A stretch of DNA of 64,000 nt from BQJU01 sp965229635 (GCA_965229635.1 OZ245894.1:6014001-6078000); one strand, 5' to 3'; shown: positions 26,718 through 35,210, counted from the stretch's first letter. Numbers and translations: made by a program. Notes: generated by a model not told the origin, from the sequence alone.

Positions 26718-28121
26718 ATGAAGGTATTACGCAAAATTTTTATAGCATTTATGCTGATTTCACTGGCTGGGTCCACCGCATATACGCAATGCGAGACCTG
26801 GGTGAATTCTCCGCGCAAGGATGAAGCGGAAAATGCGCACGTAGTTTACCGTCCTTTTCTAAAAGGTAAGGAGGTAGCTGATCTGGATAAGATGTCCAAA
26901 GAAAACTTCAACATTGCTTTTAACAACTGGAAAAAAGCATATGACATCGCTCCGGCAGCAGATGGCAATCGTCCCTCTCACTACATCGATGGCCGTACGC
27001 TGTACATGTCGATGATGAACCGGACCGATGACGCCGCCAAAAAGAAAGAATACGCCGAAATGGTGTTAAAATTATACGATCAGGAGATCGAGTGTTACAA
27101 AAACGAAGCTTACCTGTTGGGCCGTAAGGGTTACGACATGTTCTACTACCTGAATTACGGTTACACAAAGCCAACTTACGAAACGCTGAAAAAGGCCGTT
27201 GAGGTGGGTGGTAACAAAACAGAGTATATCGTTTTTGATCCACTGGCACAGGTCATGACCTACCTGTACAAGAGCAAGCAATTGAAAAAAGATGAGTTCA
27301 TCGAACTGCACGAAAAGATGGACCTCATCATGGAGCACAATATTGAGAACAACAAAAAATTTGGCACCTACTACGACGATACCAAAAAGATCGTTCGCAA
27401 TCACTTTAAGGAAATTGAAAGTGAGGTATTCGACTGTGAATACTTTAAGGAAAAACTGGTTCCTCAGTACCGCAAGTTTCCAGATAGCCTCGACGTGATC
27501 AAGTATGTTTACAACAAACTGAAGCAGGAAGGTTGTGATTCTACGGATGCAGTGCTGGTTGAATTGAGTGGTAAATACGAGGCATTGGCAACTGAAATCA
27601 ACGCCCAGCTCGAAGCTGAACGTCGCTTAAACAATCCTTGCTACGATGCGACCATGCTGCAAAAAGAAGGCAAATACGAAGAGGCGATGGCTCGCTACGA
27701 GCAGTGTCTGGAAGCCGCAGACGATGATGCCGGTAAAGCTAGTGTGTACTATAGTATGGCCTTTATTCAGACCTGGCAGTTTGGCCAGTTGGGCAGTGCA
27801 CGTGCTAATGCCAATAAAGCGGCCAGCCTGAAGAGCGGATGGGGTAAACCTTACATCTTACTCGGCGACATTTACGCAAAGATGTCTCGTGGCAGCTGTG
27901 ACGACTGGAACAAGCGTCTGGCCATCATCGCCGCTACTGATAAGTACTATACCGCCAAAAATGTTGACAGTGAAGTGACTGATGAAGCTAATAAGCGCAT
28001 CTCTAACTTCGCCGGCTCACTGCCCGATAAGCAGGACGGTTTTATGCGCGGTGTGAAAGAGGGCGACACTGTAAAAGTGGGCTGTGGCATTGGTGAAACA
28101 GTAAAAATACGCTTTAACTAA
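26718..28121 (+). CDS. Secreted TPR-like helical repeat protein (paralog 1)
   Basis: A 467-residue protein with a signal peptide (about 1-25, ending STAYTQ). The rest is helical with TPR-like units, clearest near residues 300-400 (EGKYEEAMARYEQCLEAA, LKSGWGKPYILLGDIYAKM). It ends in a short beta tail, VKVGCGIGETVKIRF. It is paralogous along its length to the next gene (shared KKAYDIAPAADG / KKVYEVAPAADG and tail motifs). The ATG is 1 bp after the stop of the barrel gene. It may be a periplasmic partner of that barrel, but this is inference from context. Confidence 0.75.
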   Translation: MKVLRKIFIAFMLISLAGSTAYTQCETWVNSPRKDEAENAHVVYRPFLKGKEVADLDKMSKENFNIAFNNWKKAYDIAPAADGNRPSHYIDGRTLYMSMMNRTDDAAKKKEYAEMVLKLYDQEIECYKNEAYLLGRKGYDMFYYLNYGYTKPTYETLKKAVEVGGNKTEYIVFDPLAQVMTYLYKSKQLKKDEFIELHEKMDLIMEHNIENNKKFGTYYDDTKKIVRNHFKEIESEVFDCEYFKEKLVPQYRKFPDSLDVIKYVYNKLKQEGCDSTDAVLVELSGKYEALATEINAQLEAERRLNNPCYDATMLQKEGKYEEAMARYEQCLEAADDDAGKASVYYSMAFIQTWQFGQLGSARANANKAASLKSGWGKPYILLGDIYAKMSRGSCDDWNKRLAIIAATDKYYTAKNVDSEVTDEANKRISNFAGSLPDKQDGFMRGVKEGDTVKVGCGIGETVKIRFN

Positions 28122-28154
28122 TACCACATTTCGTCACCAACTGCACTGACGAAC

Positions 28155-28198
28155 AAAGGGGCAGTGGCATTCGTTTTGAATATCACTGCCCTTTTCTT
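28155..28198 (+). terminator. Rho-independent terminator between the paralogs
   Basis: GGGCAGTG (28159-28166) pairs with CACTGCCC (28184-28191), with an inner ATTC/GAAT extension, and is followed by TTTTCTTTTT. It ends the purH-side transcription unit. Confidence 0.75.
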
Positions 28199-28238
28199 TT
28201 TAAACTCTTTTTGTTTATTTTTCTGAAAAAAATGAACC

Positions 28239-29666
28239 ATGAGATTAAATCAGATTTTGTTTTTAGCCGTTCTTGGGTTATTCCTGGCAAACTGTACGCC
28301 TAAAACAACCGAAAAAATAGCAGAAACCGAGCCTCAGGAGACCGAAACCCCTGAAGAGCCCGAGGAAGACCTCAGCCCCTGCCCCAAATTCTTGGATGCG
28401 CCAAATCCGGATCAGGTAGAAACCAACTACGTACTCTACCGCGATTTTCTTAAAGTAAAAGACTGGAATAAAGCTTTTGAACTGTGGAAAAAGGTATATG
28501 AAGTAGCGCCCGCCGCCGATGGCAAACGCAGCACGGTCTATCGCGATGGCATTACTTTTTATGAGCATTTCCTTACGGAAACAACCGACTCGGTGAAAAG
28601 AGAAGCATATATCGATGAGATCTTTACCATCTACGATGAAATAGACCGGTGTTATCCGTCTGGAACTTATGTCGCAGCCCGTAAGGGATTTGATCTTTAT
28701 TACACCTATAAAAACCGGGCCGGTAGCGAGGAAATCTATAACCTCTTTAAATCAGTGATTGATAAGGACGGGGTGAAAACGCCCGATTTTGTGATCAATC
28801 CATTTACTGCCCTGCTCGTGGAATTGTATGATGCAGGTACCGTGAGCGAAGGAGAAGCCAAAAAGTATGAGCAGGAAGTCCGCAAAATCATTGACCACGG
28901 CAAGGCCAACTGTAAGGGAAGTGCCTGTGAAAGATGGGAGGTAATTGAAAGTTATGCCCCGGTGCGCCTTGAGTTTTTTGAAACGGTTAAGGGGTTTTAC
29001 GACTGTGATTATTACCTGGCTAAATATTTCAGCGACTTCGAGGATAACCCCACCGATTGTGATGTCATCAGAACGGTGTACTCCCGCCTGAAATTTGGTG
29101 GATGTGACGAGGCAAATGAAAAGCTAAGACAAGTGGTGGCTGCGGGTAATACCAATTGTGTAGAAGCCAGTAATCTGAAAGGTGGCTACGAAGCGCTGCG
29201 CAACGGAGAGTACCGCAAGGCTATTGAGCTTTTTGAAAAAGCAGCGGAAGAAGAGGAAAATCCGAATAAGAAAGCAGAGATTATTCTCATCATTGCCAAG
29301 ATATACAACGCACATCTCAAGAACTTCCCGCGTGCGCGTCAGTATGCCCAGCAAGCGGCGGGTTTGCGCCCCAACTGGGGAGAACCTTACATTCTGATTG
29401 GTCGCCTGTACGCATCGAGTGGCCCACTTTGTGGTCCTGGTCGCGGCTGGGATAGCCAGGTGGTAGTTTGGCCAGCCATTGATATGTGGAACAAGGCCAA
29501 GAATATTGATCCCAGCGTGGCCGGAGAGGCCAACAAGTGGATCAATCAATACGCCAGATATATGCCCAATAAAGAAGATGTCTTTATCCGAAACCTACAG
29601 GCTGGACAAACCTTCCGGGTGGGCTGCTGGATTCAGGAGACCACCAGAATCCGAACTTCGGATTAA
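28239..29666 (+). CDS. TPR-like helical repeat lipoprotein (paralog 2)
   Basis: A 475-residue protein with a lipoprotein signal (FLANC, Cys about 19) and an acidic Glu/Pro/Thr linker (about 22-45). Helical repeats like those of the preceding gene follow, including ALRNGEYRKAIELFEKAAEE and LRPNWGEPYILIGRLY. The tail FRVGCWIQETTRIRT matches the paralog tail. It carries more cysteines than paralog 1 and is lipid-anchored rather than soluble, so the pair has probably diverged in location. It is separated from paralog 1 by a terminator. Confidence 0.78.
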   Translation: MRLNQILFLAVLGLFLANCTPKTTEKIAETEPQETETPEEPEEDLSPCPKFLDAPNPDQVETNYVLYRDFLKVKDWNKAFELWKKVYEVAPAADGKRSTVYRDGITFYEHFLTETTDSVKREAYIDEIFTIYDEIDRCYPSGTYVAARKGFDLYYTYKNRAGSEEIYNLFKSVIDKDGVKTPDFVINPFTALLVELYDAGTVSEGEAKKYEQEVRKIIDHGKANCKGSACERWEVIESYAPVRLEFFETVKGFYDCDYYLAKYFSDFEDNPTDCDVIRTVYSRLKFGGCDEANEKLRQVVAAGNTNCVEASNLKGGYEALRNGEYRKAIELFEKAAEEEENPNKKAEIILIIAKIYNAHLKNFPRARQYAQQAAGLRPNWGEPYILIGRLYASSGPLCGPGRGWDSQVVVWPAIDMWNKAKNIDPSVAGEANKWINQYARYMPNKEDVFIRNLQAGQTFRVGCWIQETTRIRTSD

Positions 29667-29694
29667 TCTCGTTGGAAGGAATGTTTGAATGAAA

Positions 29695-29737
29695 AAATAA
29701 AGGCGCCAGGAAGGTTATTCCCCTGGCGCCTTTATTT
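29695..29737. terminator. Bidirectional terminator between paralog 2 and upp
   Basis: A perfect 16-bp stem (29695-29710 with 29722-29737; core AAAGGCGCCAGG) carries T-rich flanks on both strands. It serves two convergent genes. Confidence 0.85.
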
Positions 29738-29757
29738 CTTTCCGGTAATAATATTTT

Positions 29758-30408
29758 TTAGTCCTGCAACTTCTCTCCGTAGCTCAGGTCTCCGGCATCG
29801 CCCAGACCGGGCACGATGTATGACTTGGCGGTCAATTCTTCATCCAGGGCGCCCATCCATACGTGAGCATCGGGAAATTGGCGCTGAATATGCTCCAGAC
29901 CAGCGGTGGAAGCAATGGCAGTAACAAAGTGAATTGTTTTGGGTTGGCCGTACTCCAGCAAAGCCTTAGAGGCAACTGTCATAGAAGCACCGCTGGCTAG
30001 CATGGGATCTACCAAAATCAATACCGAATCGTTGAGATCAGGACAGGAAATGTACTCCAGCTGAATATCGAAGGTGCCATCTTTATGGTGGCGGCGGTAA
30101 GCAGAGACAAAAGCCGAACCGGCCTCATCAAAGAAGTTGAGCATGCCCTGGTGAAACGGCAATCCAGCCCGCAAGATCGTGGCGACAACTACCCGATCGG
30201 TATACAGCTGGCACTCGGCGGTACCGAGTGGAGTTTGTACTTCTTTCTCTTCGTAGTTTAAGGTTTTACTGATTTCGTAGGCAATCACCTCACCCAACCG
30301 CTCCAGGTTCCGTCGGAAACGCATGCGGTCCTTTTGAATTTCAACATCCCTCAATTCGGCCACAAAGCGATTGGCAATAGTCGTTTGTTTGCTAAGGTCA
30401 AAGATCAT
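29758..30408 (-). CDS. upp: Uracil phosphoribosyltransferase
   Basis: A 216-residue salvage enzyme that joins uracil and PRPP to make UMP. The PRPP-binding loop ILVDPMLASGASM is at about residues 130-143 and the uracil-binding segment YIVPGLGDAGDLSYG near the C-terminus. TILRAGLPF near residue 78 is also typical. Length is normal. On the minus strand TATATTTG (30434-30427) is a candidate -7 box 19 bp before the start. Confidence 0.95.
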   Translation of the reverse strand: MIFDLSKQTTIANRFVAELRDVEIQKDRMRFRRNLERLGEVIAYEISKTLNYEEKEVQTPLGTAECQLYTDRVVVATILRAGLPFHQGMLNFFDEAGSAFVSAYRRHHKDGTFDIQLEYISCPDLNDSVLILVDPMLASGASMTVASKALLEYGQPKTIHFVTAIASTAGLEHIQRQFPDAHVWMGALDEELTAKSYIVPGLGDAGDLSYGEKLQD

Positions 30409-30475
30409 TCACTGTAAGATTTGCCCCAAATATAATCGACACGGCAGTGTTTTGGGAACTTTTACTACAAAAACT

Positions 30476-31804
30476 TTACCCTGCCTTTGCTGCGGCCCCC
30501 ATTGCCATCAATTTCCGATACATTTCCCGCCACCCCTGCCATCCTGTGGCCTCCGCATAGGAGGAATTGTGCCATAAGGTGGCAAAAGTCCCTCCAGTCC
30601 TCCTCACGGTGTTCAGCATTGGTAAAATCTCCTCCAGGGCGGTTTCTGCATTCCAATTTTTGTAGTTGTGCAATGTTACATCCATGACCTGAAATGGATG
30701 AATGATTAACTCGGTGTTGGTCTCCCCGGAAAGGTCATACCAGGGAAACGGATGAGCAATGCCAGCTCGAAAGCCAATTTCTGAGGCATACCCCATTGAG
30801 TAGTCATCGGTAATGCCTAAATTGATAAGTGCTTGATAAGTGGTAGGCAAATGCAGTTTTAAGTAGTGTTGCCGACTGTCGGTTACTTCATGACCAGTAA
30901 TGTTTTGTAGTCGTTGAATTTCATTGGCCAATTGAGCCTTATTTCCATTAGAACGGTAGGATGGGTGAATACCAATTGGGTAATGAGCCACCAATTGTTG
31001 GATCAATCGCTGCAAGGCTGGATGTTCCGTATGGATGTTCTTATCGTACTTACCGTAATTTCCCAAGAGAAAAAAGAAATGAGCCGGTAGCTGAAACTCC
31101 TGATGTAAGTCCTGAATAAAGGCATAGGTATCAAAAGGATCCCCATTACCACGGGTTAGTACCCGGTACCGAAGCAAGACCTGAGACCAATTCAGCTTGA
31201 CCATGTCTTTAAGTGCTCCCAACACGTTGAGCAATGCCCCCCGATGCAGGTAGGCCCAAGCCAGGTCAATATCGTAAGTTGGCTGAAAATGAAATGGAGT
31301 CTCCGGAATCGGAAACGCTGGGAAATAGCGGCGCATACAATCCTTAAATTCCTCCAACCACAAATTGATGACCGGCAGGTGCAAAAAGCCATGACGGTAA
31401 GCTAAACTGGCCTGTGCAGGAAAGCGACCGTGTTGATCCGCCTCAAAGGACAAATATTCTTCGTACCGACTCAGTAGATAGAAACACATGCTAAGGGGGT
31501 CATACTGAAAATCAGCATCTTCACAATATTTGGGATATAGTACTGGAAACGCCCCTTTTGCTTCCACGGGAGGTTGATGAGGACGAACCCCTTTTTCAAA
31601 AAGAAGTCCCTGAGGAAAGATGTGTATTTCTCGCCCAGAAAATCTGGTGGGGCTGTAATTAAGCTTAGGCCCGGAATAGCTGATAAAGGCTTGTTGATCA
31701 ATAGTCAATTGCCAATCCAGTTGCAATACTTTGGAATAGAAAACCTCCAGAATGTACCGTAATCTGCTGGACGTTTGTTGGCTATAGATCAATAAAAAAT
31801 TCAT
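30476..31804 (-). CDS. Polysaccharide-deacetylase-like protein
   Basis: A 442-residue protein without a signal peptide. The central part has TYDIDLAWAYL near residue 180, matching the metal-site DxD form of a Bacteroidota deacetylase-like family, then HFFFLLGNYGKYD and GIHPSYRSN, where the His would be a metal ligand. The C-terminus has HPFQVMDVTL and TLWHNSSYAE. It probably acts on a sugar polymer or its cytosolic precursor, for example in surface polysaccharide synthesis, but the substrate is not visible. It is read divergently from the GTPase operon and shares its upstream region (31805-32059). Confidence 0.7.
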   Translation of the reverse strand: MNFLLIYSQQTSSRLRYILEVFYSKVLQLDWQLTIDQQAFISYSGPKLNYSPTRFSGREIHIFPQGLLFEKGVRPHQPPVEAKGAFPVLYPKYCEDADFQYDPLSMCFYLLSRYEEYLSFEADQHGRFPAQASLAYRHGFLHLPVINLWLEEFKDCMRRYFPAFPIPETPFHFQPTYDIDLAWAYLHRGALLNVLGALKDMVKLNWSQVLLRYRVLTRGNGDPFDTYAFIQDLHQEFQLPAHFFFLLGNYGKYDKNIHTEHPALQRLIQQLVAHYPIGIHPSYRSNGNKAQLANEIQRLQNITGHEVTDSRQHYLKLHLPTTYQALINLGITDDYSMGYASEIGFRAGIAHPFPWYDLSGETNTELIIHPFQVMDVTLHNYKNWNAETALEEILPMLNTVRRTGGTFATLWHNSSYAEATGWQGWREMYRKLMAMGAAAKAG

Positions 31805-31904
31805 TAATAAAACTCCTTAGTGAACTTGATCAGGCATAGTTATACCCGGACTTTAATTGATTTGGAAAAATAATAATCTCAAACCAATTAAGTCGGTATA
31901 TATT

Positions 31905-31949
31905 GATCAAAAGTTTTTGTGATCGTAATTTCTCAAAATACTTTTGATC
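31905..31949 (+). promoter_or_regulatory. Near-consensus promoter inside a long hairpin, upstream of the GTPase operon
   Basis: TTTG (31916-31919), a 19-bp spacer and TACTTTTG (31939-31946) are a full consensus match reading toward the operon at 32060. The same bases form a 15-bp hairpin with one bulge: GATCAAAAGT (31905-31914) pairs with ACTTTTGATC (31940-31949), and TTTTG (31915-31919) with CAAAA (31934-31938). A dimeric regulator bound to these arms would sit on both promoter boxes. Confidence 0.55.
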
Positions 31950-32059
31950 GAGTGTAAATACTTTTTATTAATTTAGAGGGATTAGTAGCACCCTATTTTA
32001 ATAAAAAAAATGGCACCCCTTACTTATACCCAGTGCCATGCAGGATTAATTACAAAGTT

Positions 32060-32410
32060 ATGGCGGATCAACCAACCAGCCCCTTTGGTGACATTTCCAT
32101 GATTCGGGATATTCTCATGGGCCAACAAATGTCAGAGTATGAATCCCGGTTTGAGGAAATAAACAAACATATTCAGCAAGTCTCCGAAAAATTTGAGCAA
32201 CAGCTGGCGGTACTCAAAAAAGAACATGCCGACCAGTTGCAACAAATGCAGGAGGCAAACCAACAACGATTCGAAAAACTGGAAACGCTGTTGCACACCA
32301 AAATAGATCAGCTTGATCAGAAACTGGAGAAGGTAAGCACCAATGACAAGCACAACCTTGGTCAGATGCTTGCCAAGATTAGTGCCAAGCTGATGAAAGA
32401 AAACGATTAG
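32060..32410 (+). CDS. Small coiled-coil protein of the GTPase operon
   Basis: A 116-residue cytosolic protein. The N-terminus has MIRDILMGQQMSEYESRF, then about 80 residues of continuous heptad-like coiled coil (EEINKHIQQVSEKFEQQL, KLETLLHTKIDQLDQKLEKV). No signal or membrane segment. It is the first gene of a four-gene operon and lies 11 bp before the next gene. It probably forms a scaffold with that gene's coiled-coil region. The ATG at 32060 is preferred over a GTG at 32033. Confidence 0.75.
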   Translation: MADQPTSPFGDISMIRDILMGQQMSEYESRFEEINKHIQQVSEKFEQQLAVLKKEHADQLQQMQEANQQRFEKLETLLHTKIDQLDQKLEKVSTNDKHNLGQMLAKISAKLMKEND

Positions 32411-32421
32411 CCGTGCGGGAG

Positions 32422-33270
32422 ATGAAGCGTCAGACAGAAGAGGGAAAAGAAGATCTCCTGCTTGAAAAATTTCGGGAGATTTTACTCCGGGAGGATCGCA
32501 AGATACTTTCCGAGTTGCAGGCTACTTTACGTGAAAAGAAACGCCTTTCTGAAAAAGTCAGTCCTATCGTTGAGGAGCACATTCAGTTTTTGAAGCACAA
32601 TTTTCCCCGGGAATTTCAATTGGAGGTGGAGCGCATCATTGACCATAAGCTCAAAAGGTCACAGGAAAAGATTATCGAATTGGTCTTTCCCAAGCTTGGT
32701 TTACTCATTCGAAAATACATTGCGCACGAAATTGATATGCTTCGGGAAAGCATTGATAAGCAGGTCAAAAACAGTTGGCTGGGCTCATTTCGACGTTGGC
32801 TCCAGGGAGTAAAAGCCAGTGATGAGATCTTGGCCGATTTGCATACCACCTCCGTAGAAGAAGTCTATATCATTGAAAGAGACTCTGGCCTGCTGCTGGG
32901 ATCAGCATCCGTCAATCACACCATTGACAAGGAGCTGCTAGCCGGGATGCTAACGGCTATCAAATCGTTTATGGAAGATGCCTTCCGCCGGGGAGAAGAA
33001 GAGGTGGAACAGATTCATTACGGCCTGTATGAAATCTTTATTCAAAACTTTTACGGCTTTTATATTGCCCTGGCCATTCGTGGATCATTGACCATGCACG
33101 AACGCAATCAGTTATCTGAACAATTATTTACCTTTGCAGAGAGGGAACTCAACGTCGATTTGAAAGAACTGGAACCCTCGTTTTACCATCGAATCAATCA
33201 AAAACTGGAACGATCCTTCCTCACCTCGAACACAAACACAAATACAACCACAACCCAGTTCAATGATTAG
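32422..33270 (+). CDS. Coiled-coil protein with C-terminal longin/roadblock-like domain
   Basis: A protein of about 282 residues. The N-terminal 120 residues are highly charged and helical (LREDRKILSELQATLREKK, KRSQEKIIELVFPKLG). The C-terminal part, about 145-265, has an alpha/beta pattern: EEVYIIERDSGLLLGSAS, then ELLAGMLTAIKSFMEDAF, then QIHYGLYEIFIQNFYGFYIAL. This resembles longin/roadblock-type domains, which bind small GTPases as activators or exchange platforms. Its stop overlaps the GTPase start by 8 bp, a sign of coupled translation. A GTG at 32413 is an alternative start. Domain assignment is by pattern only. Confidence 0.7.
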   Translation: MKRQTEEGKEDLLLEKFREILLREDRKILSELQATLREKKRLSEKVSPIVEEHIQFLKHNFPREFQLEVERIIDHKLKRSQEKIIELVFPKLGLLIRKYIAHEIDMLRESIDKQVKNSWLGSFRRWLQGVKASDEILADLHTTSVEEVYIIERDSGLLLGSASVNHTIDKELLAGMLTAIKSFMEDAFRRGEEEVEQIHYGLYEIFIQNFYGFYIALAIRGSLTMHERNQLSEQLFTFAERELNVDLKELEPSFYHRINQKLERSFLTSNTNTNTTTTQFND

Positions 33271-33745
33271 TAAAAAAGTAGTGCTAACCGGTAGTTTTGG
33301 TGTAGGAAAAACCTCTTTATTCAATCGCTTTATATCCAACACCTTCAGTGACCATTACCTCACCACCATTGGTGTTAAGGTGGAAAAAAAGAGCTTACAT
33401 ATTGATGGCAATGAAGTATCACTGATCGTTTGGGATATTGCTGGTGAAGTATCACAGGAAAAGGTGCCCAAGTCCTATTTTCTAGGGGCCAGTGTCATTA
33501 TTTATGTTTTCGACCTTAGTCGACCCACCACTTTAAAAAACATGAGAGCTGATCTGAGGATGCTTAATGAATTGTTGCCCGGAGTGGTCATAAGAAAAGT
33601 AGGCAATAAAAATGATTTGCCCATTGATCAAGAGGAATTAAAAAAGATGAAAAAGAAGGTAAGTCCGGATATCTTTACCAGTGCCAAAACCGGAGAAAAT
33701 GTAGAAGAACTATTTTTCGATATTGCCAAAGCTCTGATGAGTTGA
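33263..33745 (+). CDS. Ras/Rab-like small GTPase
   Basis: A 160-residue single-domain GTPase. The numbering happens to match Ras near the N-terminus. G1 is GSFGVGKT (10-17), the G2 threonine T35, G3 WDIAGE (57-62), G4 NKND (115-118) and G5 SAK (140-142). There is no prenylation-like C-terminus and no signal. The residue aligned to Ras Gly12 is Phe12 and the one aligned to the catalytic Gln61 is Glu62, so intrinsic hydrolysis may be slow and depend on a partner. The neighbouring longin/roadblock-like protein is the obvious candidate partner. MglA is a distant relative with known roles in cell polarity and gliding. Confidence 0.9.
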   Translation: MISKKVVLTGSFGVGKTSLFNRFISNTFSDHYLTTIGVKVEKKSLHIDGNEVSLIVWDIAGEVSQEKVPKSYFLGASVIIYVFDLSRPTTLKNMRADLRMLNELLPGVVIRKVGNKNDLPIDQEELKKMKKKVSPDIFTSAKTGENVEELFFDIAKALMS

Positions 33746-33759
33746 GGTTCCCAGAAACT

Positions 33760-34095
33760 ATGAACAAAAAGATTATTCACCAACAGAGAGTGACCCTCGA
33801 TGAAGCAGGAGCTATGCTGCAATGCCAGGGCAATGTCTTTAATTGTGAAAAACTTTCTGACCAGTCAGTAGTTACTGCTTTTCCATTTGTTGAAAGTATT
33901 TTCCCGAGTCTCCTTGAGTTGTCAATGGATGCCTTTCCGGTCGTATATCCTGTGGTGCACGGCAATCATCCGCTCCTACCCGGTTACTACGAATTTCGAT
34001 TCGAACGGCCATCTTCAATGACCATTCGCTGGCTCATCACCGAAGTCAATCAAAAGTACGAAGCAATGCAACGACAGAGAAAACCCAATTCGTAG
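33760..34095 (+). CDS. Small conserved-looking protein of the GTPase operon
   Basis: A 111-residue cytosolic protein that I do not recognise. It is alpha/beta in pattern, with VTAFPFVESIFPSLLEL and PGYYEFRFERPSSMTIRWLITEVNQ, and has two cysteines near residue 25. It begins 14 bp after the GTPase stop (ATG at 33760, preferred over a TTG at 33742) and ends 2 bp from the convergent protease gene. By position it may be an effector or regulator of the GTPase; there is no motif evidence for this. Confidence 0.6.
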   Translation: MNKKIIHQQRVTLDEAGAMLQCQGNVFNCEKLSDQSVVTAFPFVESIFPSLLELSMDAFPVVYPVVHGNHPLLPGYYEFRFERPSSMTIRWLITEVNQKYEAMQRQRKPNS

Positions 34096-34097
34096 CT

Positions 34098-35210
34098 TTA
34101 TTCTTCCTCATCTGTCTCATCACCGTTTTCATCATCATACTTCCAGCGGGCACCGTATGTTTCCACCAGGATGTTGTCGTAGTAATCGGCTTTTTCAAAG
34201 AGGTGGGTAAATAAAATCAGGCCGGTATCCACATTGAGATAGCGATCAAAAATGAGGAGGGAGAGAATGATATCCTGACCGCGGATACTGAAATTCAACC
34301 CTTCCATTTCGTAGTTTTGACGAAGCAGGTATTCGTAAAGGGGTTTGATTTTGTGTCTGGGCAACAGACACAGGTAAGCATCACCCGTAATGAGTCCGTT
34401 TTTTTCGTAGTAAGCGATACTAATGCGCGCACTGCCCTGATTGATTTCCCAGACATTAAGCCCCCGACGGGATAGTTTTACCCGGTGGCCCGTTCGTTCC
34501 AGCATTTCCTCCACGGTCTTGGCAACACCAACAGGTTCATAGTCTTCCACATCGCTGGGCAGCAGAATTTTCGCCCCACAATGTGGACAGTAGCCATTAT
34601 CGATTGACTTTTCGGTCACCACATTTGAGCAGGAAGCACAACGGGCCCCCACCTCACCGGTGAATTTTGAAAAGTCCTCTATGGCTTCGTGCAAATACTT
34701 CACCGGCAGAGAAAAACCAATGCTATTACCATCGCGGACGATAAACGTATTGATACCCACAACCTCACCATCGTGATTGACCAAAGGCCCGCCACTATTG
34801 CCCGGATTTAGTGCGGCATCGTGCTGGATGTAATAAATGTCGTTTTTTTCGTGTAAGGTGTTGGAGACAATGCCCTGGGTGGCTGAATACTTAAAACCGT
34901 ACGGATGGCCAATAGCGATAATTGGATCGCCCTCGTTCACCTCCCGCTCATTGGCCAGAGAAATATCGGGTAAACCATCCGTCTTTTCCACAGAAAGAAA
35001 TGCCAGGTCATAGCGTTGATCAATGAAAACCACCTGCGCCAGTTGCTTCTCTAGCTTGTTCCCTTCAACGACCACTTCCCGGTTGTCGCGCACGATGTGT
35101 TCATTCGTGACGATCAGCCGCGATGCACTCAGATAGAATCCGGTACCGGTACTGTAAGGGGTGGCAATCTGGATGACCGCCTCGCGATAGATCTCTATGA
35201 CGTCCTTCAT
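34098..35210 (-). CDS. Cytosolic trypsin-like protease with zinc ribbon and YbjN-like domain
   Basis: A 370-residue protein with three parts. An HtrA-type trypsin domain (about 1-180) has the full triad H38 (NEHIV), D68 (YDLAFL) and S139 (GNSGGPL). A zinc ribbon follows, with C191, C194, C208 and C211 (CASC...CPHC). The C-terminal region (about 225-355) has the alternating pattern of YbjN-like domains (SARISIAYYE, YEYLLRQNYEMEGLNFSI), ending in an acidic tail. There is no signal peptide and no PDZ domain, unlike DegP. It looks like a cytosolic quality-control or signalling protease; the substrate is unknown. Confidence 0.85.
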   Translation of the reverse strand: MKDVIEIYREAVIQIATPYSTGTGFYLSASRLIVTNEHIVRDNREVVVEGNKLEKQLAQVVFIDQRYDLAFLSVEKTDGLPDISLANEREVNEGDPIIAIGHPYGFKYSATQGIVSNTLHEKNDIYYIQHDAALNPGNSGGPLVNHDGEVVGINTFIVRDGNSIGFSLPVKYLHEAIEDFSKFTGEVGARCASCSNVVTEKSIDNGYCPHCGAKILLPSDVEDYEPVGVAKTVEEMLERTGHRVKLSRRGLNVWEINQGSARISIAYYEKNGLITGDAYLCLLPRHKIKPLYEYLLRQNYEMEGLNFSIRGQDIILSLLIFDRYLNVDTGLILFTHLFEKADYYDNILVETYGARWKYDDENGDETDEEE

